Shown here: positions 52,109 to 60,993 of the stretch, in pieces
Layout: the number at the start of each line of letters is the position of its first letter
How positions within the stretch are numbered: the first letter of the stretch is position 1
NCBI RefSeq assembly: GCF_965184065.1
Contig: NZ_OZ239098.1
Length of the DNA stretch: 64,000 bases
Source: Methylopumilus sp026399645
GTDB lineage: Bacteria > Pseudomonadota > Gammaproteobacteria > Burkholderiales > Methylophilaceae
Direction: 5' to 3' (one strand)
Position numbers and translations under genes: made by a program
Notes under the pieces: model-generated
What the model was told of the DNA's origin: nothing
Database searches by the model: none
What the model saw: the letters and a program-made list of their open reading frames with translations, nothing else

Positions 52109-53536
52109 TTAAGATAATGTTTTTGCTTTTGCTACAGCTTCTTCGATGCTGCCAACCATATAGAACGCTTGTTCTGGTAAATGATCATATTCACCACTCA
52201 CGATTGCTTTAAAGCCTTTGATCGTATCTTTCAATGTGACATATTTACCAGGAGCGCCTGTAAAGACTTCAGCAACGTGGAATGGTTGTGATAAGAAACG
52301 TTGAATTTTACGTGCACGACTCACCGCTAATTTATCTTCCGGAGATAATTCGTCCATACCAAGAATCGCAATAATGTCGCGTAATTCTTTATAGCGTTGT
52401 AATGTAGATTGAACAGAGCGTGCGACTTGATAATGTTCTTCACCCACTACGAGCGGATCAAGCTGACGTGATGTTGAATCCAATGGGTCCACCGCTGGAT
52501 AAATACCAAGAGAAGCAATGTCACGAGACAGTACAACTGTTGAATCCAAATGTTGGAATGTTGTTGCAGGTGATGGATCAGTCAAGTCATCGGCTGGGAC
52601 ATACACCGCTTGAATCGAAGTAATCGAACCTGTTTTTGTTGAAGTGATACGTTCTTGTAAGCGACCCATTTCATCAGCGAGTGTTGGTTGATATCCTACC
52701 GCTGAAGGCATACGTCCAAGAAGTGCTGATACTTCAGTACCTGCGAGCGTATATCGATAAATATTATCTACGAAGAAAAGAACATCACGACCTTCGTCAC
52801 GGAATTTTTCGGCCATGGTTAAACCTGAAAGCGCTACGCGTAAACGGTTGCCCGGTGGCTCGTTCATCTGGCCAAACACCATCGCTACTTTAGATTCTTC
52901 CATGTCGTCTAGTTTAATAACGCCTGCATCTGACATTTCATGATAGAAGTCGTTACCTTCGCGAGTTCGTTCACCCACACCTGCGAATACAGATAAACCT
53001 GAGTGTTGTTTAGCAATATTGTTAATGAGTTCCAACATGTTCACAGTCTTACCTACACCGGCACCGCCGAAGAGACCCACTTTACCGCCTTTAGCAAACG
53101 GGCAAACTAAGTCAATGACCTTAATACCTGTTTCAAGAAGATCAACAGAAGGTGACAGGTCTTTGAAGTCTGGTGCTTTTTGGTGAATGGAACGGAATTC
53201 TTTAGATTTAATTGGACCTAATTCGTCAATCGGGCGACCAAGCACATCCATGATACGACCTAGAGTACCTGTACCTACTGGCACATTGATCGCAGCGCCC
53301 GTAGATTTAAATGCTGTACCGCGTGCCAGTCCATCAGACGAACCCATCGCAATCGTTCTAACAATTCCGTCACCTAGCTGCTGTTGCACTTCGAGTGTCA
53401 ATCCTGCTTCAGCTTGTGAGTCTTTGTCATCTATAATTAATGCATCAAATACTTTTGGCATTTGATCGCGAGGAAACTCGACGTCAACGACCGCTCCGAT
53501 ACACTGAACTACTTTTCCGATTTGTTTACTAGCCAT
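52109..53536 (-). CDS. atpD: ATP synthase beta subunit
   Basis: Catalytic beta subunit of F1. The 475-residue protein has Walker A GGAGVGKT (about residues 155-162), the catalytic glutamate region GERTREGNDFYHEM and the DELSEEDK-type region, here DELSPEDKLAV. Highly conserved and of normal length. Gap of 19 bases to atpC. Confidence 0.98.
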   Translation of the reverse strand: MASKQIGKVVQCIGAVVDVEFPRDQMPKVFDALIIDDKDSQAEAGLTLEVQQQLGDGIVRTIAMGSSDGLARGTAFKSTGAAINVPVGTGTLGRIMDVLGRPIDELGPIKSKEFRSIHQKAPDFKDLSPSVDLLETGIKVIDLVCPFAKGGKVGLFGGAGVGKTVNMLELINNIAKQHSGLSVFAGVGERTREGNDFYHEMSDAGVIKLDDMEESKVAMVFGQMNEPPGNRLRVALSGLTMAEKFRDEGRDVLFFVDNIYRYTLAGTEVSALLGRMPSAVGYQPTLADEMGRLQERITSTKTGSITSIQAVYVPADDLTDPSPATTFQHLDSTVVLSRDIASLGIYPAVDPLDSTSRQLDPLVVGEEHYQVARSVQSTLQRYKELRDIIAILGMDELSPEDKLAVSRARKIQRFLSQPFHVAEVFTGAPGKYVTLKDTIKGFKAIVSGEYDHLPEQAFYMVGSIEEAVAKAKTLS

Positions 53537-53574
53537 TTTTTTATCCTTGAAGACTCTAAATAATTAATTCAATG

Positions 53575-54441
53575 TTATGCAACCGCAGCTGCACCACCCA
53601 CAATTTCTGAAATTTCTTTTGTAATTGCCGCTTGACGCGCTTTGTTATAAACCAATTTCAATTCACCAATTACATTCTTCGCATTATCTGAAGCAGACTT
53701 CATTGCAACCATTCGTGCGGATTGTTCTGACGCCATATTTTCTGTGACGCCGTGATAAATCAATGATTCGATATAACGTGTTAATAGTTGATCAATCACA
53801 CTTTGTGCATCTGGCTCATAGATGTAATCCCATGGGCCTTCTGGACTTCCGATTTTTTCACCTGAGAGTGGTAACAATTGATCCACGACAGGGTCTTGTT
53901 TCATCGTATTAATAAATTTGGTATAGCAAATAAAGAGCTGATCAACTTCACCATTCACATAAGCATCTAACATCACTTTGATTGCGCCAATTAATTTTTC
54001 AACATGCGGCGTGTCGCCTAAACCTATGATGTGTGATTTCACATTCGCGTTAATACGCGTCATGAAACCTAAACCTTTATTACCTAATGCACTCACGTGT
54101 ACTTTTTTACCTTGTGATTCCCATTGTTTCATCTGATTGACAGACATTCTTAAAACGTTGGTATTAAGGCCGCCACATAAACCTTTGTCTGAAGTGACTA
54201 CAATCAAACCAATATTTTTTACTTGGTCTTTTTTCACGAGAAATGGATGTTTATACTCAGATTGGGCGTAAGACAAATGTGCTGCCACGTTTCTGATTTT
54301 CTCAGCATAAGGTCGAGCTTGACGCATACGCTCCTGCGCTTTACGCATCTTAGATGCTGCAACCATCTCCATCGCCTTGGTGATCTTTCGTGTATTTTCT
54401 ACACTCTTGATCTTGGTTCTGATTTCTTTACTACTGGCCAT
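53575..54441 (-). CDS. atpG: ATP synthase gamma subunit
   Basis: Central-stalk rotor subunit. The 288-residue protein has the conserved N-terminal SSKEIRTKIKSVENTRKITKAMEMVAASKMRKAQ and C-terminal YNKARQAAITKEISEIVGGAAA helices that form the coiled coil in the alpha-beta hexamer. Lies between atpA and atpD. Confidence 0.97.
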   Translation of the reverse strand: MASSKEIRTKIKSVENTRKITKAMEMVAASKMRKAQERMRQARPYAEKIRNVAAHLSYAQSEYKHPFLVKKDQVKNIGLIVVTSDKGLCGGLNTNVLRMSVNQMKQWESQGKKVHVSALGNKGLGFMTRINANVKSHIIGLGDTPHVEKLIGAIKVMLDAYVNGEVDQLFICYTKFINTMKQDPVVDQLLPLSGEKIGSPEGPWDYIYEPDAQSVIDQLLTRYIESLIYHGVTENMASEQSARMVAMKSASDNAKNVIGELKLVYNKARQAAITKEISEIVGGAAAVA

Positions 54442-54455
54442 AATGACTCTTTATA

Positions 54456-55997
54456 TTAGTAAGCGTTACTTGATTTGAAATCTTCAATCGCCTTTTCAAG
54501 TGCTTTTTCATTGTCACCCGATAAGTCAGTTGTTTTTTCGATGTCTTGCATAATCTTTTTGTATTTAGAATTCATGAAGCCATGCAATGCATTTTCAAAT
54601 GCCAACACTTTAACCGTTGGAACATCATCAAAGTAACCTTTGTTTGCTGCAAATAATGTCACAGCCATTTGTGAAACACTTAAAGGTGCATATTGTGCTT
54701 GCTTCATAAGTTCTGTAAACATGCGACCGCGATCAAGTTGTTTACGCGTGGCCTCATCAAGATCAGATGCAAATTGTGCAAACGCTGCTAACTCACGATA
54801 TTGAGCTAAAGCTAAACGTACACCACCACCTAATTTTTTAATCACTTTAGTTTGTGCAGCCCCACCCACGCGAGACACAGAAATACCTGCGTTAATCGCT
54901 GGACGAATACCTGCGTTAAATAAGTCTGTTTCAAGGAAGATCTGACCGTCAGTAATCGAAATCACGTTTGTTGGTACGAATGCTGATACGTCACCTGCGG
55001 CTGTTTCGATGATTGGCAATGCAGTGAGTGAACCTGTTTTACCTTTCACTTTTCCTTTTGTAAATTTTTCTACATAGTCTTCATTCACGCGTGCTGCACG
55101 CTCAAGTAAACGTGAGTGAATATAGAAAACGTCACCAGGATAAGCTTCTCGGCCTGGTGGACGGCGTAAGAGCAATGAAATTTGACGATAAGCAATCGCT
55201 TGCTTTGTTAAGTCATCATAAATAATAAGCGCATCTTCACCACGATCGCGGAAATATTCACCCATCGTACAGCCCGCGTAAGGCGCTAAGAATTGCAACG
55301 CTGCTGAATCAGAAGCTGTAGCTGCAACGATGATTGTGTATTCCATCGCGCCGTGTTCTTCAAGTTTTCTAACGACGTTAGCGATAGTGGATGCTTTTTG
55401 ACCAATCGCCACGTAGATACAGGTCATGTTTTGACCTTTTTGATTAATAATCGCGTCAGTCGCTACAGCTGTTTTACCCGTTTGACGGTCGCCAATAATC
55501 AATTCACGTTGGCCTCGTCCGACTGGCACCATAGAGTCGACAGATTTCAAACCTGTTTGAACTGGTTGGGATACAGATTTACGTGCAATCACACCTGGTG
55601 CAACTTTCTCAAGCTTGTCAGTAAGTTTAGTTTTAACTGGGCCTTTACCATCGATGGGTTGACCAAGTGCATTTACCACACGGCCAATCAATTCTGGGCC
55701 TACAGGCACTTCTAAAATACGGCCTGTACATTTACATACATCACCTTCTGTAATGTGTTCGTAATCACCTAGCACCACAGCACCTACAGAGTCACGTTCA
55801 AGATTCAAAGCAAGCCCATATGTGTTTCCTGGGAATTCGATCATTTCACCAGACATCACATTTGACAATCCGTGAATACGCACAATACCGTCGGTCACTG
55901 ATACGACCGTACCCTGTGTTCTCGCTTCAGCGGTTGTCGAGAAATTCTCTAATCGACTTTTGATGAGTTCACTAATTTCTGATGTTGATAACTGCAT
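54456..55997 (-). CDS. atpA: ATP synthase alpha subunit
   Basis: Regulatory nucleotide-binding alpha subunit of F1. The 513-residue protein has Walker A GDRQTGKT and the conserved RQISLLLRRPPGREAYPGDVFYIHSRLLERA block. Normal length. 14 bases upstream of atpG. Confidence 0.98.
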   Translation of the reverse strand: MQLSTSEISELIKSRLENFSTTAEARTQGTVVSVTDGIVRIHGLSNVMSGEMIEFPGNTYGLALNLERDSVGAVVLGDYEHITEGDVCKCTGRILEVPVGPELIGRVVNALGQPIDGKGPVKTKLTDKLEKVAPGVIARKSVSQPVQTGLKSVDSMVPVGRGQRELIIGDRQTGKTAVATDAIINQKGQNMTCIYVAIGQKASTIANVVRKLEEHGAMEYTIIVAATASDSAALQFLAPYAGCTMGEYFRDRGEDALIIYDDLTKQAIAYRQISLLLRRPPGREAYPGDVFYIHSRLLERAARVNEDYVEKFTKGKVKGKTGSLTALPIIETAAGDVSAFVPTNVISITDGQIFLETDLFNAGIRPAINAGISVSRVGGAAQTKVIKKLGGGVRLALAQYRELAAFAQFASDLDEATRKQLDRGRMFTELMKQAQYAPLSVSQMAVTLFAANKGYFDDVPTVKVLAFENALHGFMNSKYKKIMQDIEKTTDLSGDNEKALEKAIEDFKSSNAY

Positions 55998-56021
55998 TAC
56001 TATCTCCTGATAATGATTAGC

Positions 56022-56558
56022 TTACGACTTCAACGCGTAGGCTAAATTTTGTAATTGCTCACGAACTGAAGCATCAATCACGGTGTCGCCCACAATCACT
56101 TTAATACCACCAATGATTGCTTCATCAATCGTTACTTTTGCGTCAATTTTTTTACTAAATTTCTTTTCTAAACTTTTCACTAATGTGTCGACTTCTTTAT
56201 CTGTCGGTTTTGATGCAACAATAATTTCAGCATCGAGCGTTCCTTCATCCGTTGCTTTTAGTGTTTCAAAAAGCTCGCTGATTTGAGGTAGCACATTAAG
56301 TCTTTTATATTCAATCAAAAGCTTAATGAGATTTTCTCCATAAGCATTAAGTTTTTTTCCAGCGATTTTAATGAGTGCTTTTTCGCGATCCTCATCAGAT
56401 ACCTTTGAATCGTTAATGAAAGCATGCATACCCTCATCTAAAGACACCTGTGCTAAAAATTCCAACATCTCAGACCACTCTGTAAGAGATTTTTTTTCTT
56501 TAGCAAGATTAAATGCTGCAACAGCATAAGGTCTTGCGATGGTTGAAATTTCTGCCAT
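56022..56558 (-). CDS. atpH: ATP synthase delta subunit
   Basis: Peripheral-stalk delta subunit (OSCP-like) that ties F1 to the b dimer. The 178-residue protein begins STIARPYAVAAFNLAKE and ends with DTVIDASVREQLQNLAYAL, both family-typical. Sits between atpF and atpA. Confidence 0.95.
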   Translation of the reverse strand: MAEISTIARPYAVAAFNLAKEKKSLTEWSEMLEFLAQVSLDEGMHAFINDSKVSDEDREKALIKIAGKKLNAYGENLIKLLIEYKRLNVLPQISELFETLKATDEGTLDAEIIVASKPTDKEVDTLVKSLEKKFSKKIDAKVTIDEAIIGGIKVIVGDTVIDASVREQLQNLAYALKS

Positions 56559-56565
56559 ATAGATC

Positions 56566-57036
56566 CTATAGTTCTTTCGCTAATTTACTTAACATATCGC
56601 TATGTGCTTTCTTATCAATTTCTTTTGATAAGATTTTTTCTGCACCCGCGATGGCAAGTGTTGACACTTGTTCGCGTAAAGATTCTTTAGCACGATTCAC
56701 TTCTTGGTCAATCTCTGCTTTTGCACCTAAGATAATACGATCCCCTTCAGTTTTCGCTTGATGCTTCGCTTCTTCTAAAATTTCAGATGCTCTTTTTTCA
56801 GCTTGAGAAATAATTTCAGAGGCTTTCTGTTTGGCTTCGTTAAGTTGCAGTGTCGTTTTCTTTGCAGCGACTTCTAAAGAAGCTTTTCCTTCTTGCGCTG
56901 CAGCTAAACCGTCGGCAATTTCTTTTTGACGCGTTTCAATCGCGTTTAAAAGAGGTGGCCACACATACTTCACGGTAAACCAAATGAGAATCGCAAAAGC
57001 AATCGCTTGGGCAATTAACGTAAAATTAATATTCAT
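56566..57036 (-). CDS. atpF: ATP synthase b subunit
   Basis: Peripheral-stalk b subunit: one N-terminal membrane helix (about 5-25, NFTLIAQAIAFAILIWFTVKYVWPPL) and a long charged coiled coil to the C-terminus. 156 residues, as in E. coli. Gap of 7 bases to atpH. Confidence 0.95.
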   Translation of the reverse strand: MNINFTLIAQAIAFAILIWFTVKYVWPPLLNAIETRQKEIADGLAAAQEGKASLEVAAKKTTLQLNEAKQKASEIISQAEKRASEILEEAKHQAKTEGDRIILGAKAEIDQEVNRAKESLREQVSTLAIAGAEKILSKEIDKKAHSDMLSKLAKEL

Positions 57037-57076
57037 TTTTGCTCCTGTCTAAGTTCGGTTAAAAGAACCTAAACAA

Positions 57077-57352
57077 TTATTTTGCGATTGCACTTAATAA
57101 TGGGTTTGCAAATGCAAACATCATCACGATACCAACGCTGATAATGAAAGAAGCGTCAATCAAACCTAAGAGTAAGAATACCTTACCTTGTAATTGAGGA
57201 ATCATTTCAGGTTGTCTTGCTGCGCCTTCTAAGAAACTCGCACACATAATACCGATACCGATACATGCGCCTAAAGCTGCTAAACCAATCATCAAACCTA
57301 GACCAATTGCTGTATAAGATTGAATCATTGCTAAATATTGTATATGTTCCAT
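57077..57352 (-). CDS. atpE: ATP synthase c subunit
   Basis: Membrane rotor subunit with two helices. The ion-binding acid is Asp66 in LLGLIDASFI, the position of E. coli Asp61, and the first helix is rich in Gly (GLAALGACIGIGIM). The lack of the Na+-type Gln and Glu-Ser pattern suggests proton coupling. 91 residues. Confidence 0.96.
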   Translation of the reverse strand: MEHIQYLAMIQSYTAIGLGLMIGLAALGACIGIGIMCASFLEGAARQPEMIPQLQGKVFLLLGLIDASFIISVGIVMMFAFANPLLSAIAK

Positions 57353-57393
57353 GTTTACTTCCCTCTCAGTTAAAAATACTTAAATAAAAAAAA

Positions 57394-58203
57394 CTAATGG
57401 CCTTCATGCGCCATCGATAAATACACCACCGTTAACATCATGAAGACAAATGCTTGTAGCCCCACAATTAGAATATGGAATATGGACCAACCTGCGCCCA
57501 ACAATGCTCCAAAAAATACGCCTGTCACACTCGTTGACGCTAATAAGCCGAGTAACAAGAAAATTACTTCTCCTGCATACATGTTTCCGAAAAGCCGGAG
57601 TGAATGAGATAAAGGTTTAGAAATGTATTCGATGATATTGAATAAAAAGTTTGCAGGCCATACCCAAACTTTGCTACCAAAAGGGGCTGTAAATAATTCG
57701 TGAATCCAACCACCAAAACCTTTTACTTTAATACCAAAATAAATCATAAGAATCCACACTGCGATCGCAAGTGCAAATGTTGTATTAATGTCTGAAGTTG
57801 GCACGCTTCGCCATTCGTGAATGCCTAAAGGTGCGTAAATAAAATGTGCCATCACATCGATAGGTAGAAAGTCCATGGAGTTCATCACAAGGACCCAGAT
57901 AAAAACTGTTAATGCAGCAGGTGCGATAAAAGCGTGGCGATCGCCATGGAATATATTTTTAACTTGATCGTCAATGAAACCAAACATGAGCTCTACAAAT
58001 GCTTGGCCTTTTGAAGGAACCCCAGCTGTGGCTTTACGAGCAACCATCCATATCAATGCCATTGAAATAATACCAAGCAATACACCCATTACAAGTGAAT
58101 CAATATTAATTGCCCAGAACGCACCTTCACCAATAGCCTTTGTATTAAAGGTTAAATGGTGGGTGATATATTCACTCGCTGTTAATGTGCCTTCAGTTGC
58201 CAT
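57394..58203 (-). CDS. atpB: ATP synthase a subunit
   Basis: Stator channel subunit of Fo, with five to six helices and the essential arginine in the SHSLRLFGNMYAGE segment. The frame can also start at a TTG at 58212 (MKAM...). I chose the ATG at 58203 (269 residues) because an AGGA site lies upstream, although its spacing (13 bases) is long; the TTG has a 4-base spacing, so the start is unsettled. Upstream neighbour is atpI. Confidence 0.93.
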   Translation of the reverse strand: MATEGTLTASEYITHHLTFNTKAIGEGAFWAINIDSLVMGVLLGIISMALIWMVARKATAGVPSKGQAFVELMFGFIDDQVKNIFHGDRHAFIAPAALTVFIWVLVMNSMDFLPIDVMAHFIYAPLGIHEWRSVPTSDINTTFALAIAVWILMIYFGIKVKGFGGWIHELFTAPFGSKVWVWPANFLFNIIEYISKPLSHSLRLFGNMYAGEVIFLLLGLLASTSVTGVFFGALLGAGWSIFHILIVGLQAFVFMMLTVVYLSMAHEGH

Positions 58204-58228
58204 AGCTTTCAATATTTCCTAATAACTT

Positions 58229-58633
58229 TTATTTGTCTTCATTTAATTTTGTAATCGATGCGCCTGAAATAATGGCTGACAATACAAGCCCTGCAATCAG
58301 TGCAAATGGCACAAGCGCTGTATAAAACTTAAACGCAGACCAAAGCGATACAAGTACTACAAAAATTTTTACGGCTTCAGCTTTTAATACATTAATAATG
58401 ATAGCTGCGGGCTCTTTACTCAAAGCCGTTTTGTGAGCAATTTTTGAGGCGAGAAGTACACCGAATATTACGGAGACACTACCGATCAACGCAGACACAC
58501 CTGCATGCTTTCCAAACACTACTGCAACTAAAACCGTTAATATACCAGCGGCTTTAACCTGCAAACTCAACATTTTTTGAATGATTTGAGGGAATCGCTT
58601 CATTCTTTCAGTGATTTCATCAATATCGGACAT
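58229..58633 (-). CDS. atpI: ATP synthase subunit I
   Basis: Small four-helix membrane protein that helps assemble the c-ring. The 134-residue product has hydrophobic helices at about 28-48, 50-72, 85-100 and 105-125. Sequence conservation of AtpI is low, so position at the head of the operon is the main evidence. Confidence 0.85.
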   Translation of the reverse strand: MSDIDEITERMKRFPQIIQKMLSLQVKAAGILTVLVAVVFGKHAGVSALIGSVSVIFGVLLASKIAHKTALSKEPAAIIINVLKAEAVKIFVVLVSLWSAFKFYTALVPFALIAGLVLSAIISGASITKLNEDK

Positions 58634-58676
58634 TTATGCTCACTGAATGCAACATCTTTGAGTTACAAAGGCATGA

Positions 58677-58705
58677 ATTTTCCCTGTAATTAGCCGTTCC
58701 GTCAA
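58677..58705 (-). promoter_or_regulatory. Candidate promoter of the ATP synthase operon
   Basis: TTGACG (58705-58700), 17-base spacer, GAAAAT (58682-58677), in the gap between parB and atpI and pointing into atpI. The -35 is 5 of 6 to consensus, the -10 weaker. Confidence 0.45.
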
Positions 58706-58719
58706 GGGTAAAGCGTACT

Positions 58720-59583
58720 TTATCCTTTGATTTTTTTAAGAATCTCATCCAATTGCTCCAAATTACGGTAATGCACTTTTAAAATACCCGAACCATTCTT
58801 TTTGGCGTCAATAGTGACCGATGCCCCAAGTGTTTCTGCTAAAGATTCTTCAAGCTGACGCACATCTGCATTCGTCTTTTTAGGAGAGGTTTTTTGACTA
58901 TCGATTTTGTAACTATTTTGTAGATTTTTAACGAGCGCCTCAACTTCTCGCACAGATAGATTTTTTTGAATCACTTCTTCGCATAACATAATCTGTTGGC
59001 TGCCTTCTAAGCCAATCAAAGCTCTTGCATGTCCCATATCAATTTTGCCACTTAATAGTCGATCTTGAACAGGCTTCGTTAAAGTTAACAGTCTTAATAA
59101 ATTAGAAACAGTGACGCGCGATTTACCAACCGCATCTGCCGCTTCTTCATGCGTCATATTAAATTCATCGATTAAACGTTTAATGCCAATCGCTTCTTCT
59201 AATGGATTTAGATCTTCGCGTTGAATATTTTCAATAAGCGCCATTGCGAGCGCTGATTCATCAGGAATATTTTTAATGATGACTGGTACTTCACTAAGAT
59301 TTGCTAATTTTGCAGCACGCCATCTTCTCTCGCCTGCAATGATTTCATATTGATTGTTACCCACAGGCCTGACAATAATGGGCTGCATGACGCCTTGTTT
59401 TAAAATAGATTGTGAAAGCGCATGTAAAGCCTCTTCTTGCATAATGCTTCGAGGTTGATATTTACCAGGCTGTAATTCACTAATTAATAAAGTCTGAAGT
59501 GTGCCTTCGTTTTTTTGAACGTCTTCTTCGCCACTTAATAATAATGCATCGAGTCCGCGACCTAATCCTTTAGCTTTAACCAT
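58720..59583 (-). CDS. parB: Chromosome partitioning protein ParB
   Basis: ParB binds parS, spreads as a CTP-dependent clamp and works with ParA to segregate the origin. The 287-residue protein has the N-terminal KGLGRGLDALL segment, the CTPase/ParB motif GERRWRAAKLANL, and helix-turn-helix SRVTVSNLLRLL in the centre; a C-terminal dimerisation region follows. It overlaps parA by 8 bases. Two parS sites that it should bind are at 62969-62984 and 63008-63023. Confidence 0.97.
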   Translation of the reverse strand: MVKAKGLGRGLDALLLSGEEDVQKNEGTLQTLLISELQPGKYQPRSIMQEEALHALSQSILKQGVMQPIIVRPVGNNQYEIIAGERRWRAAKLANLSEVPVIIKNIPDESALAMALIENIQREDLNPLEEAIGIKRLIDEFNMTHEEAADAVGKSRVTVSNLLRLLTLTKPVQDRLLSGKIDMGHARALIGLEGSQQIMLCEEVIQKNLSVREVEALVKNLQNSYKIDSQKTSPKKTNADVRQLEESLAETLGASVTIDAKKNGSGILKVHYRNLEQLDEILKKIKG

Positions 59584-60352
59584 GTGACTTCCTCATTTGT
59601 TTTTCTATAATTTCTTCGGCAAGTTTTAAATATGCTACAGACCCTTTAGATGAGCGGTCATACATTAAAATAGGCATGCCATGACTTGGCGCTTCTGCCA
59701 ATCTTACATTTCTCGGAATAATGGTTTCATACACCTTGTCACCAAAGTGCGCCGTTAATTGATCCGACACTTGTTGAGCTAACATATTGCGCTTATCAAA
59801 GAGTGTTTTTAATAAACCTTCAATTTCAATTTTAGGATTTAAATTGCTTCTCACTTTTTTGATAGTGTTAACTAAATCTGATAAACCTTCTAATGCATAA
59901 TATTCACATTGCATAGGAATTAAAACGGCATCAGCAGCAGTCAACGCGTTTACTGTCACTAGATTGAGCGCGGGGGGACAATCTAATAATACATAGTCGT
60001 AATCTTTTTTTAAATGTTGCAATGCTTCTTTTAATCGTGTTTCGCGTTTGCTTTCATTGACAAGTTCAACTTCAGCACCAGCAAGATTTCGATTCGAAGG
60101 AGCTAAGTCAAAACCTCCACGCTCACAATGAATCACAATATCGTTAAATGATTTACTTTGAATCAACACATCGTAAATTGATGTTTTAATTGTTGATTTA
60201 TTAATACCTGAGCCTGTCGTTGCGTTGCCTTGTGGATCAAGATCAATGAGAAGCACAGATTTATTTTTTGCAGCTAGGCTTGCAGCTAAATTTACCGATG
60301 TGGTGGTTTTTCCGACACCACCTTTTTGATTCGTCACCGCTAATATACGCAT
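59576..60352 (-). CDS. parA: Chromosome partitioning ATPase ParA
   Basis: ParA-type deviant Walker ATPase that moves the ParB-parS complex. The 258-residue protein begins with KGGVGKTTTSVNLAASL and has the Walker B LLDCPPALNLVTVNAL segment. The start overlaps nothing; it is 2 bases after the rsmG stop. Part of the mnmG-rsmG-parA-parB set. Confidence 0.97.
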   Translation of the reverse strand: MRILAVTNQKGGVGKTTTSVNLAASLAAKNKSVLLIDLDPQGNATTGSGINKSTIKTSIYDVLIQSKSFNDIVIHCERGGFDLAPSNRNLAGAEVELVNESKRETRLKEALQHLKKDYDYVLLDCPPALNLVTVNALTAADAVLIPMQCEYYALEGLSDLVNTIKKVRSNLNPKIEIEGLLKTLFDKRNMLAQQVSDQLTAHFGDKVYETIIPRNVRLAEAPSHGMPILMYDRSSKGSVAYLKLAEEIIEKQMRKSHG

Positions 60353-60354
60353 AA

Positions 60355-60993
60355 CTAAAAAATTTCTTTCTTCAATTGAACTAAATATCGTTCAGCATTA
60401 ATAAACGGCACTTCAAGCGGAATCAGCGTGTATTGATTCTTTTCAAATGCTTCTAATTCTTCTTTGACATCTTTTGATTTCATCGCCAACCACACACCAT
60501 TTTTTTGTAATGTATGTTGTGTCAGTGACATCATATTTTTTAAATTTGAAAACGCTCTTGTGATCACGCTATCAAAAAGTGTAATCGGTTGATATTCTTC
60601 AACGCGCGCATTTATCACATTTAAATTAGTCAGCGATAACTCACTTTTCACTTGTTGCATAAATGTTGTTTTTTTATTCACCGAATCCATCACAGTCACT
60701 TTTAATTCGGGTTTTATAATCGCCAATACAATGCCAGGAAATCCTGCACCACTTCCAACATCCAACACATGTTCCATCTCTACATGATTCAAAATAGATA
60801 AGCTATCAAGAAAATGTAATTTAATCATTTCGTCTCGCTCGCGAATCGCTGTTAAGTTATATACACGATTCCACTTTTCAATTAAATTTAAATACGCCAT
60901 TAGTTGGTCTATCATTTGATCAGACAAATTTAAACTCATGCGATGTAAGCCCTCGACCAATAGATCGCGGTCTTTTTTTATTGCTTCATTCAT
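60355..60993 (-). CDS. rsmG: 16S rRNA m7G527 methyltransferase RsmG
   Basis: Methylates G527 of 16S rRNA with SAM. The 212-residue protein has the SAM motif DVGSGAGFPG and DSVNKKTTF. It overlaps mnmG by 4 bases and is 2 bases from parA, the conserved origin-linked order. Loss of this enzyme in other bacteria gives low-level streptomycin resistance. Confidence 0.96.
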   Translation of the reverse strand: MNEAIKKDRDLLVEGLHRMSLNLSDQMIDQLMAYLNLIEKWNRVYNLTAIRERDEMIKLHFLDSLSILNHVEMEHVLDVGSGAGFPGIVLAIIKPELKVTVMDSVNKKTTFMQQVKSELSLTNLNVINARVEEYQPITLFDSVITRAFSNLKNMMSLTQHTLQKNGVWLAMKSKDVKEELEAFEKNQYTLIPLEVPFINAERYLVQLKKEIF